From: Hydrangea macrophylla
Lineage: Eukaryota; Streptophyta; Magnoliopsida; Cornales; Hydrangeaceae
Direction: 5' to 3'
DNA length: 64,000 bases
Assembly (NCBI GenBank): GCA_033977485.1
Contig: CM066983.1
Location: 65,086,010 to 65,150,009, forward strand
Part shown: positions 11,195-20,757 of the stretch, piece by piece
Numbering within the stretch: the first letter of the stretch is position 1
Layout: each line of letters opens with the position of its first letter
Notes under the pieces: model-generated
The model's input: only the letters and a program-made list of their open reading frames with translations
Databases searched by the model: none
Told to the model about the DNA's origin: nothing
Position numbers and translations under genes: made by a program

Positions 11195-12673
11195 TTAAAA
11201 CTGTTCTTGGAAAACTTCCTACCAGAAGCTGAGCACATCGAGCTAGATGAGCCCAACTATCCCTCCACCTAAAACACCAAAGCGTGTTCACATTCTGTTA
11301 TTGTATTCTTTCCTTTACTGTACATTATTTTTATTTCATTTATTTCTGTCTCTTTTTTATTGTGACCTCGATTCTAAACTGCTATTCCATTCTATGTCTC
11401 ACCTGCAGGCTATTAAAAATATGAGGGATGACGACGTCCATTCAATCGGGTCATGGGCTGATTCAGAATATCCTAATCCTCCATGGACGATAGAGGAGAT
11501 TGCATTCTGCCTCTCTCCCTATCAAGGGCCCAGAGCAGACGATGTTATTGACTTAACCCAAGCGTACATCCATTACGATCCTGCACTCCTCCAAATTAAT
11601 CCCTTCGCGCATATGGACTTCCCTGAAGAGGAAGGCGAACCAGAGGGATATGTTGTTGGGGAAGTTGATGATGCCCTCTTGGAACAATGGAAGAACGATT
11701 CGATGTGGGAACCATAAGAAGAAGATGATTTACAGGATGTGGTGCCTGAACGCCACAACGCTGTCTTCACTTATGTTGATGACTTCTTTGTCATCGAATT
11801 GGTTCCATACATTTATGTGCACTTAAGTTATTTGTTGTTCCAGCTGCAATGCCCCCTACCTGCTAGTGTACACAGCTATATCATGCCAATAGTGAGGTAA
11901 TGTCCTTGTCACATTTCTTTTTCTTCTTGTCTTTCTGTGTTTATTCCTTTCTAGTAGTTCTTTCGCTTGTTTTACTTAATTCCTTTCTTTTTGGTATTCT
12001 TCTTGTTTTCCTTTGTCAGAATAATCACTATGAATCCAATGTTACCACCATTGTTCCTCCTGCATCAACTGTTCCATGGACTTGGACCATACATAGTGCC
12101 CCCGGGTACTCCGCTCAAGAGGAAAGTCCGTTGAGAAATTACACTCCATTATCTTTGTCTCCATCAGGATCACCTCTTGTATGCACAATCAATTTCTCAG
12201 AGATTTCAGACTCATTCGATGATATTCTTGCTGCTTTTCGACTGTTTTAGAAAAGGGAATCATCATGTTTGGAATCTACACTCGAAGATGTGGCGAAAGA
12301 AGAAGCAACTGCGGAAGAAGGAATATTTTTGTTTGAAAATTAGTGCTCTACTTCAATTATGCTTTGTCTTTTGATCATTCTTTTATCAATTGAAGTGTAC
12401 TCCTAGGTAAAAGTTTTAGTAATTTCAGTTTTATTTTTAGTTTTTCTTTATTAATAAGGTCGTTAGTGCCAACTTTGGAATTATAATGTTGCACCATGGA
12501 TGCTCTTAAATAGTTTTATTTATAAAATTTGTGACATTTTACTATGTTGATGGTGAGTTCTGGTTCACATGTTTGCATTTACACTATTTTATCATCTTCC
12601 TGTATGTCCAGAATAAGTTTAGTTAGTTGGGGGTGTACAGTTTTCAATTCATAAGTATTTTAGAATTTTCAAT
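11195..12673 (+). other. Athila integrase-to-env interval with pyrimidine-rich, intron-like tracts
   Basis: No known domain is recognised here. An open stretch 11247-11717 (156 aa) has an acidic C-terminal part (WADSEYPNPPWTIEEIAFCL) and a second one spans 11900-12250. Both begin in T-rich DNA that ends in a good splice acceptor (CAG at 11406-11408 and 12017-12019), so their hydrophobic N-termini are probably intron-like sequence translated by chance. A G-run like a polypurine tract, TTGGGGGTGTA, lies at 12627-12637. Confidence 0.4.
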
Positions 12674-12797
12674 CTCGATCGATCGAACTCATTTCGATCG
12701 ATCGAAGGCGTCACATCCTCAATCACTTCAACAAGTCTCAATCGATCGACCGTTCGATTGATTGAACTTACTCAATCGATCGAGACTCGTATTTAAA
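12674..12797 (+). promoter_or_regulatory. Internal CGATCG array and TATA-like box before the env-like ORF
   Basis: The same CGATCG palindromes found in the Athila LTR occur here (CTCGATCGATCGAAC at 12674, and others to 12785), directly followed by TATTTAAA at 12790-12797 and a CT-rich leader. It looks like an internal promoter for the env-like region. Function is inferred. Confidence 0.35.
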
Positions 12798-12980
12798 CGA
12801 GGCATCCCACAGATGTTTCATCAGTTCTCTCTCTCTCTCATAACTCTCAAGCGATTGGCGACAGAGATAACTCAATGATTGGTTTCACTTCCCTCCTCAT
12901 ACGCATTATTTGTGACTCCTGATCAACCCCATTATCATCATCCTCATCTACTCATTGTTCTGCACAACACAGTTATCAAG

Positions 12981-13231
12981 GTAAGGTTTCCATGGCCCCT
13001 CTATCCATTTCGAGATTAAACTACGAGGGCAGTGCCCCCGTTGACCCTAAGATCCATTTGTACCATGTAAACTTATTTCTTGGTTTTCTCGGTTCAATTC
13101 TGTGATTGTATGTTGTCGCTGCATTTTCACTGTGTTCGGTCGATCGAACCTTTGCAGTGGCAGTTTTTTTTTTCCTCTTTGCTTTGATTTCCTATTATCA
13201 ATTGTTTTCTCTTTTCTTTTTCAAATTTCAG
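12981..13231 (+). other. Putative intron in the env-like leader
   Basis: AAG|GTAAGG forms a strong donor at 12981 and a long T-rich tract ends in TTTCAG at 13226-13231. The first ATG after the acceptor is at 13242. The 251 bp length suits a plant intron. Seen only as splice-site patterns. Confidence 0.4.
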
Positions 13232-13241
13232 GTCGCCCACT

Positions 13242-14653
13242 ATGAATCCTATGACGGGCTATTTTTGGGAGAATTTTTTCGACTTTGCTATACCAGATCC
13301 TGTCCCCGGTCATGGGTTCTGTCATTTTTTGACCAGTCTTGCTACACTCGGTTCTTCAGTCACCGTAAGGTGATGATAGAGAGACCCTTCGAGATGACCT
13401 GGCTTTCCGCTCCATGGTTCTTAGCCAGAATCAAGGATATGCTGCGATGGTATGAGATGTTGTCCCAGCCCAAATGGGTCAATATTTCTTGGGTGCGGGA
13501 GGTCCGCGCAACGATGATTAAGGACCCAACTGCACCATTCACTTATCGTTCTTACTTCCGTGACCGGGAGATCATCGTCAGTCCTGCCACTTTATCTGCT
13601 GCTATAGGAGTCCCAGAGGAGCCGGAGTGTGTTTGTCCTCACCGTGTGGGAGCTCCCAAGATTCCTCATACCACGATTGTGAGAGAGATTATCGACGGTG
13701 CCGTCCAGTTCTGGAACGGCGTGTCTCATATTGAGGATCAATTCTTGACTGACAAGTACCACATGCTCCATCTAGTCCTGTGTAATTGTATCTTCCTGAC
13801 CTCTTATCACAAGAAGCTGGCAGCTTGGTACGTCAGGGCATTGTTCTGTGTGGGGACTGGGAAGCGGGTTTGTCTTCCGCGAGTATACATCTAGTTTTTG
13901 GTGCAGCCTACACGCTATATTTCGGCCAAGAAGCACCAGAAAGGTGCGTGGGGCATTGACCGCATCGTGACCCAGAGCGGATTACTCCCTCGGGCTACCG
14001 ATGTTTTTCAGGCTTCCTCGAGCTGATTTGGTGAGACCGTCGCGCGCCGCTCTAATGCTCAGGAGAGAAAAAGGAAAGGGAAGGGCAAAACCAAAATTGG
14101 AGCAAAGAGGAGGCGCGGAGGGATGGAGACTGAGGATATAGCTTTTGGGACGTCGACGGAGGCTGAGGAGCATGATTCCGAGGAGGAGGTTGATCCTGTT
14201 GAGGAGGTTGAACGTTTTGAGTTGAGAGAGCGGCCTAAGGCTCCCGCCCAGGGAGAGTCTTCTTCTTCTGTGCCTCTCCCGACTGTTCACGAGTTACTTA
14301 TGATGGAGAGGGAGGCCCGGATCAGACTCGAGGGCAAGATGGACCGCATGACGACTCTACTTGAGGTGATATTGATTCAGATAGGGGTCAACCAGTCTCT
14401 ACATATACCTCCACTACCCACTACTAGACCTTCATCCTCAGCTCCACTTTATGCTCCATCTACATCGGCGGCACCGCCTTCTACTGAGACACTATTTCCA
14501 CCACCTCCAGTTATGGCTGACCCATTACTATGTACACCAGCTGCCCCGACTGTGAGTGACCCGGTGACGGCTACTACTGTTGCTGAGGGTGGAGATGTGG
14601 ATACTCTAGATGTGCTGATCGAGATATTATCCGATGTCGCCGATGATGCCTAG
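13242..14653 (+). pseudogene. Athila env-like (ORF3) region, broken
   Basis: From the ATG at 13242 the frame reads MNPMTGYFWENFFDFAIPD and stops near 13370. The main open part in another frame (to 13894) has RIKDMLRWYEMLSQPKWVNI and REIIVSPATLSAAIGVP, a pattern I recall from the plant 'putative transposon protein' family carried by Athila elements after integrase. A stop at 13892-13894 and another near 14023 precede 14123-14653, an acidic then Pro/Ser-rich tail with a helical stretch (ELLMMEREARIRLEGKMDRM). Its role in Athila is unproven; no signal peptide or clear fusion segment is seen. Hydrophobic residues upstream of 13231 come from the putative intron. Confidence 0.6.
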
Positions 14654-14987
14654 CCCAGCGTTTGTGGACATTTGTGTTCTCTCCTCTATAGTAGTTTCTT
14701 GTGTTTTTTTTTGGATATTTTGGACTGATTGGATGGTTTGGTTATTTTGGACTTTGGTTATTATGGATTTTACTATCACTGCTCTGTTGTTTTCATTATT
14801 TTATCATGCCAGTGATTGGTTATGTGATTATGTATGGATCTCATGCTCTATCTTTTCATATTTTATTTTGTTTGATCTTTTGTATGTCTTTACAGATTGC
14901 TATGCTTGTGGTGTTTGTTTGGCATTATCAGGTGATATCTCTCTCATTATTTTGAAAATCAACTTCTGAGGACATTGCAATTTTCAG

Positions 14988-15000
14988 TTGGGGGTGGGAT
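14988..15000 (+). other. Polypurine tract-like site
   Basis: TTGGGGGTGGGAT lies 335 bases after the env-like stop, as expected for Athila plus-strand priming. No LTR follows directly; about 880 bases of other sequence come next. Confidence 0.5.
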
Positions 15001-15879
15001 ATAGATAGATAATCACCTGCACATAGTACCTGCACATGTTTTTACTTAGCAATCTGGATAACTTTATTGCACATATCGTACAACCTCTATTAGAATTGAA
15101 TTAAAAGTACAATCTCTATTAGAATTGAATTTAAAAAAAAAGGAATTTTACTTTCTGAAATTTATTAGTAGAACAACTTTGAATATTCACTCTTATTCAG
15201 CTGTTATCAAGCAATGATACATTCATATTATTCTCATCTTTTTATGAATTAAGTTCACGCGTTTTTCTAGTTTCACTAGGATAAATGCATATGTTGACCA
15301 TTCATGTATCCAAAAATCCTTTTGCACATGTTAATAGCTATGTAGAAAACCTAAAATAAGGGCTAATACGACTTTTGTGCTTTAAAGAATAAGTAGTGGA
15401 AACTAGTCACCCTTAGTGAGCTTTTGAATCCAATCTTCAATTATGAGGGAATTATAACATTATTCGAATTGTTTGCGTATTAAAATTTGTTGAATAGTCT
15501 CTAATTCTTCATTTTGGCTGCTTATTAGAGGAGAACGTTCAGGATTTACCAATTAAACTCAATGAACACTGAAGTGTTAAGAACTAAGAAGTTGAGAAAA
15601 TGATTTAAGCCATCATCATTCGCTCCTTATCTTTCCATATATCGGTATCAACATTCCAGAATATGCGTTGTTCTCAATCCCACAACTAGTAAATATTGCC
15701 AAGCCTATTATGAAAATCTAAATCCCTAATCTTACGCTTTGACCTCAATGAACCCCGTTGCACATCTAATATGATTAAATTGTTGAAGTGTGTGACGAGG
15801 AGGGAGTAAATGTGGGAGGGGTTGCATAAAAGAGAAAAGGAAAGAAGAAGGAGTTCAGTATTTAAAAAAAAACGAATGG
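15001..15879. other. Athila 3' untranslated sequence, no gene seen
   Basis: AT-rich DNA without a credible ORF. It ends in purine-rich DNA and an A-run (15863-15871), where the second copy of the Tat integrase starts abruptly. It may be the normal 3' leader of Athila; the join at about 15880 looks like a rearrangement point. Confidence 0.4.
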
Positions 15880-16620
15880 GGTGAGCTTCATCGAGAAAAA
15901 TATAATTTGCAGATATGGGGTCCCGAATGAGTTCATTTCAGACCATGGTAGTCATTTCCAAGGCGAAGTCATCCCGCTCTTAGAGAAATACAAGATCACC
16001 CGCCACCAATCTTCCTTGTACAGAGCACAGACCACAAACGAATGGGGTAATGGAAGCAGCAAATAAGAACGTCAAAGCAATCCTGGGAAAAATGGCAGAC
16101 ATGTATAAGGATTGGCATGAGAAGCTGCCGTTTACACTGTGGGGATATCAGACCTCTATTAGAAGCTACACCATATTTGTTGGTTTATGGGATAGAGGTT
16201 GTTCTTCCGGTTGAGGAGGAAATACCCTCTCTTAGGGTTTTGGCAGAGTATGAAGTGACTGAATTATAATAGATACGAGGAAGGCATGAGGAATTGATAT
16301 TACTTGATGAGAAAAGGTTGGCCGCAATAAACCATACTCGGGGATATCAAAAGAAGATAGCTCGAGCTGTTAATAAAAAGGTTCGCCCAAGGAAGCTTGC
16401 TGAGGGTGACCTGATCCTCAAAGAAGTTAAAGTGCCTGTTTATGACCCCAAAGGAAAATTCAAACCCAATTGGGTCTGGCCATACATCATTAAGACTCTC
16501 CTTTTCGGAGGGGTCGCCTATCTTATGGATTTAGACGGGGTTGAATTCAGCCGATTAACCTCGATCGCCTCAAGAAGTATTTTTCTTGAAACCGTTCTTT
16601 TTAAAACCTCCGACGTTGAT

Positions 16621-16664
16621 GAACTACGCTTGACCTAATTCCCATTAGGGGATACGTAGGCAAC
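16621..16664 (+). other. Two-stem foldable motif, copy 3
   Basis: Duplicate of copy 1 (CTACG/CGTAG outer stem, ATTCCC/GGGGAT inner stem) with one change in the bulge-side sequence (GACCTAATT). Confidence 0.45.
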
Positions 16665-16716
16665 CTGCCCGGTTCAGTTAATTGCCTGAGTGGCACCTTC
16701 CTTCAAGCCTTAAACT

Positions 16717-16760
16717 GAACTACTTCGGACCTGATACCCACTCAGGGATAAGTAGGCGGG
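16717..16760 (+). other. Two-stem foldable motif, copy 4
   Basis: Duplicate of copy 2, with the CTACT/AGTAG outer stem. Confidence 0.45.
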
Positions 16761-16829
16761 CCCTCAAAAACCTTCGGTCCATGAAAAACCTAAAAAAAAA
16801 TCCATGTGCTAAACTAGGGGCAAACTTAT

Positions 16830-18151
16830 TGTTAGCCTTAAGGTATATTAAGGCATATTTAATTATGTTTTGATGATGTAAAATATGCTATGATAATTAC
16901 ATGATTCATATTGATTTATTCTTTGTTATTATCATAGTCATTTTTATGCTCATATATAATCTCATGTATTAATATTGTATCAATGTTTTAACATCTTTGT
17001 GTGCATGAGATTTAATTGATGTAGATCAAGATTACAAGGAGCTCAACAAGGATCAAGCTTGAAGACTTGATGATATTTCATCATTGGTTGAAGTCTAGGA
17101 CCATCATTGTAAGGCATCTTGATCTCACACTCGTAGGGGCTCAAACAAACTCTAAAAGTTAAAGTCTTGGAAATAAATTTTAAGTGGATCATATTTAAAG
17201 CAATGCCCCAACCAATTGGAAAATAATTAAATTTTGAATCTTTTATGGTTGGAAAGGTATTTGAATCTAGTTTCCAAAACATCAAACGGATCCCAAATCC
17301 GATTTTTGTAGAGGGAGTTATGGCCATTTTAGTGGAGATGTGTATGGCTGTCAAACAGGGAGGGGCAGTCGACTGAGGGCCCGATGCAGTCGACTGAAGT
17401 GAGCAGAATGCAAACAAAACCCTCTGTAAACACATCTCAGTCGACTGCTTCAAGGCCCAGTCGACTGCTTCAAGGTCTAGTCGACTGAATCGACCTGAAA
17501 GGCAATAACAGCTATTTTTCAAAGGGGTTTTTAATTACCAAACTTGCCACTAACGGCTATAATCTTCCAAGGCCTATAAATACATGTTTTCCTAAGCTAT
17601 TTGGGGTTGAGATTTTGATTGGAAAACATAGTATTGATCACACATCTCTTTGATCTTTAAACATTATCATTTAAGCCCTAGTTGTGTGAGTTTATCAATT
17701 TGCTCAAATCTTTCATTTGTATTTGTTGAGAGAGCAAAATTGTAGTGAGCTTTAATTGTATTATCCACTCTAGAGAGAGAGTTATCAATTTGTAAAGGTT
17801 GAGGGTTAGTAACCCTTGTGTGCAAAAAAGAGGTGTTCTTCTTTGGGAGAGATTGAAGGCTCTTGTAACGGTTTGGTGCACACCCGTAAGTGCTTCGGGA
17901 ATGGTTTGGTCTACACCCGTGAAGTAGATCGGATTAAAGGAATACTCAAGAGGTGTTCTTAAGGGGTGGACGTAGGCAGCGGGGTGCGATTGCCGAACCA
18001 CTTAAAAAATTGGTTTGCAAGTATCTCTTCCCTTATCTCTTTACATAATTGCTTGTGATTGTGTTTAATTTGCTATAAAGTTTTTAAAAGTTTAAAATTC
18101 CGCTAAAACCTTATTCACCCCCCCTCTAAGGTTTCCATATTTGGGCCAACA
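16830..18151 (+). repeat. Copia 5' LTR
   Basis: TGTTAGCC...CCAACA, 1322 bp, nearly identical to the 3' LTR at 19781-24265, so the insertion is fairly recent. Five (C/T)AGTCGACTG palindromes lie at 17366, 17387, 17438, 17458 and 17478, then TATAAATA at 17575-17582. Confidence 0.93.
17366..17582 (+). promoter_or_regulatory. Copia U3 palindrome array and TATA box
   Basis: Five CAGTCGACTG-type perfect palindromes with spacings of 21, 51, 20 and 20 bases are followed 88 bases later by TATAAATA. All five are kept in the 3' LTR (20317, 20338, 20389, 20409, 20429; TATA at 20526). Promoter role is inferred from layout. Confidence 0.5.
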
Positions 18152-18153
18152 AT

Positions 18154-18165
18154 TGGTATCAGAGC
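18154..18165 (+). other. Primer binding site, initiator tRNA-Met type
   Basis: TGGTATCAGAGC starts three bases after the LTR. It matches the well-known complement of the 3' end of plant initiator tRNA-Met used by copia elements. Confidence 0.9.
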
Positions 18166-18215
18166 CTCGGCTCTTCTTTTTCAAAAGATTTTTAAAAATC
18201 TAGAGATAAGATCCA

Positions 18216-19082
18216 ATGGAATCCGACTCGTCTTGCATTTATTATTGTAAGGGTCAATCAACATTAATACCACCATGTTTTAATGGCTCAAACTATGCCT
18301 ATTGGAAAAATAGAATGAGAATCTAAATGATTTCTCAAGATTTTGATTTATGGCAAATCGTGGTCAAAGGGCCTCATCTACCTACAAAAATTGAAAATGG
18401 TTATTCTATTCCAAAGACGGTAGATGAATATAATAATGCCGATAAGAAACTCATAAAAATAAATGTTATGGCAATGAATTTATTATATTGTGGTTTAGAC
18501 CCAAATGAATACAACAGAATTTCAACTTGCGAATCCGCAAAAGAAATTTGGGATAAAGTTGAAAATGCTCATGAGGGAACAAGCCAAGTTAAAAAGTCTA
18601 AAATCAATTTGCTTGTTCAAACTTATGAAATGTTTAAAATGTTGCCATATGAATCTATTGGAGATATGTTTTCTCGTTTTACCATTCTTATTAATAACTT
18701 GAAAAACCTTGGTAAAGTTTATACTAGTGAAGACAAGAAATTGGAAGTGAAAGAGGCCAAAAGATGAGACATGGCTTTAAAATCCTCAAGCTCAAAGAAA
18801 AAGAGGAAAGATGTTGAGAGTGATGAGGATGAGGAAATGACAAAGATCACCCAAAAATTTGCAAAGTTTCTAAAGAAAGAAAAATCGGGAAAGAAGTCAC
18901 TTAAGGAGGAAAAACACAAAAAGAAGACAATCAAGGCCACTAATAGTAGTTCCGAGAGCGAATCATCGGACAATGACTCAAATGGTGAAGAGATTGTCAA
19001 TCTTTGCCTCATGACAATGGAAAGGGCCTCTCCTACTTTCTCAGCAAATGTTGCATCCAAGAGGTGCTTGGACAATGGTTAA
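18216..19082 (+). pseudogene. Copia gag remnant
   Basis: From ATG 18216 the frame reads PPCFNGSNYAYWKNRMRI, then TAA at 18324-18326, then 18327-18767 (146 aa; DLWQIVVKGP, AKEIWDKVENAHEGTSQVKK, MLPYESIGDMFSRFTILIN), typical of the copia UBN2/DUF4219 gag. A TGA at 18765-18767 is followed in the same frame by a Lys/Ser/Asp-rich tail (18771-19082, KKKRKDVESDEDEEMTKI). Between TSEDKK and LEVKEAKR the usual middle of the gag domain appears to be deleted. No zinc knuckle or pol is left. Two in-frame stops make it non-coding. Confidence 0.75.
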
Positions 19083-19780
19083 ATCTCTCAACTTAAGCCT
19101 AGTAGGAGTAGGTTAGATTAACTTGTTTCGATATTTCTCTTGATTTTGATAACATGCTAATCTTGTTTGATTTATTAAGTTATTTTGTTTTGATGTTAAT
19201 AGCTATTTCATCCTCCTAAGGAGATAATGCATAATGTTGATCCCATAATTAGTATTCATTCATATATATATATGTTGAGGGAGAACATATTACTATGTTC
19301 ATCTTAGTTGGCTTAATTTGTTGGTATCATGATATTACGCTCACTTAAGTTACTTTTGGTATCTTATTGCCTCCATGATATGTTTTTTGAGTTTTTCAAA
19401 TTTATTATTGGTATCTTTTGGGAGAATATGCTCTCTATTCATATCTTTAGGTACCTTTTATCCTTGCACATGATTAGGGGGAGCACATTCATGTATTCAT
19501 TTTCTCACATGTGGTTATATTTGTTTATTTTTTGTATCAATTTGGCTTTTTAATTTGTATGCCTATTGTGAGGGGGAGCTTTATGTTTTATCCCCAAATC
19601 TTTTTGATAATGTCAAAGGGGGAGAAATATGATAAGTATTGGGGAGAATTATTTGGGTAGTTATCATTCATGTTCTTTAACATATGATATCCATTATGAA
19701 TGATAATATGAAAATGACCAAATGTGCTTATATTGGCAGATCCTTCATTGGTTGTTTGCCATCATCAAAAAGGGGGAGAT
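19083..19780 (+). other. Non-coding end of the copia interior with PPT
   Basis: AT-rich DNA without a gene. Several purine runs of the AGGGGGAG type occur (for example near 19480, 19570 and 19617); the one abutting the 3' LTR, AAAAAGGGGGAGAT at 19767-19780, is the likely functional polypurine tract. The others may be remnants of earlier ends. Confidence 0.6.
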
Positions 19781-20757
19781 TGTTAGCCTTAAGGTATATT
19801 AAGGCATATTTAATTATGTTTTGATGATGTCAAATATGCTATGATAATTACATGATCCATATTGATTCGTTCTTTGTTATTATCATAGTCATTTTTATGC
19901 TCATATATAATCTCATGTATTAATATTGTATCAATGTTTTAAAATCTTTGTGTGCATGAGATTTAATTGATGTAGATCAAGATTACAAGGAGCTCAACAA
20001 GGATCAAGCTTGAAGACTTGAAGATATTTCATCATTGGTTGAAGTTTAGGACCATCATTGTAAGGCATCTTGATCTCACACTCATAGGGGCTCAAACAAA
20101 CTCTAAAAGTTAAAGTTTTGGAAATAAATTTTAAGTGGGTCATCTTTAAAGCAATTCCCCAGCCAATTGGAAACTAATTAAATATTGAATCTTATATGGT
20201 TGGAAAGGTATTTGAATCTAGTTTCCAAAACATCAAACGGATCCCAAATCCGGTTTTTGTAGAGGGAGTTATGGCCATTTTAGTGGAGATGTGTATGGCT
20301 GTCAAACAGGGAGGGGCAGTCGACTGAGGGCCCGATGCAGTCGACTGAAGTGAGCAAATTGCAAACAGAACCCTCTGTAAACACATCTCAGTCGACTGCT
20401 TCAAGGCCCAGTCGACTGCTTCAAGGTCCAGTCGACTGAATCGACCTGAAAGGCAATAACGGCTAGTTTTCAAAGGGGTTTTTAATTACCAAACTTGCCA
20501 CTAACGGCTATAATCTTCCAAGGCCTATAAATACATGTTTTCCCAAGCTATTTTGGGGTTAAGATTTTGATTGAAAAACATAGTATTGATCACACATCTC
20601 TTTGATCTTTAAACATGATCATTTAAGCCTTAGTTGTGTGAGTTTATCAATTTGCTCAAATCTTTCATTTGTATTTGTTGAGAGAGAAAAATTGTAGTGA
20701 GCTTTAATTGTATTATCCACTCTAGAGAGAGAGTTATCAATTTGTAAAGGTTGAGGG

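Larger units (their letters stand above)
15880..16829 (+). pseudogene. Second copy of the Tat integrase tail
   Basis: This repeats 1289-2220 nearly base for base: VSFIEKNIICRYGVPNEFIS, then NKKVRPRKLAEGDL and FKPNWVWPYIIKT up to a stop near 16638, then the non-coding tail. It differs by small changes, among them an insertion near 16020 (ACAGAGCACAGACC) and loss of bases at 16545. It lacks everything before the middle of the integrase core. The copia element inserted at 16825-16829 interrupts the tail, which resumes at 24266-24408 and then joins an Athila LTR. Confidence 0.85.

Noticed and set aside
13106..13231. Hydrophobic N-terminus of the env-like ORF as a signal peptide or membrane segment
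   Set aside because: It is encoded by a T-rich tract that ends in a splice acceptor, so it is more likely intron.
18719..19075. Minus-strand Ser/Phe-rich ORF
   Set aside because: Antisense of the Lys-rich gag tail.
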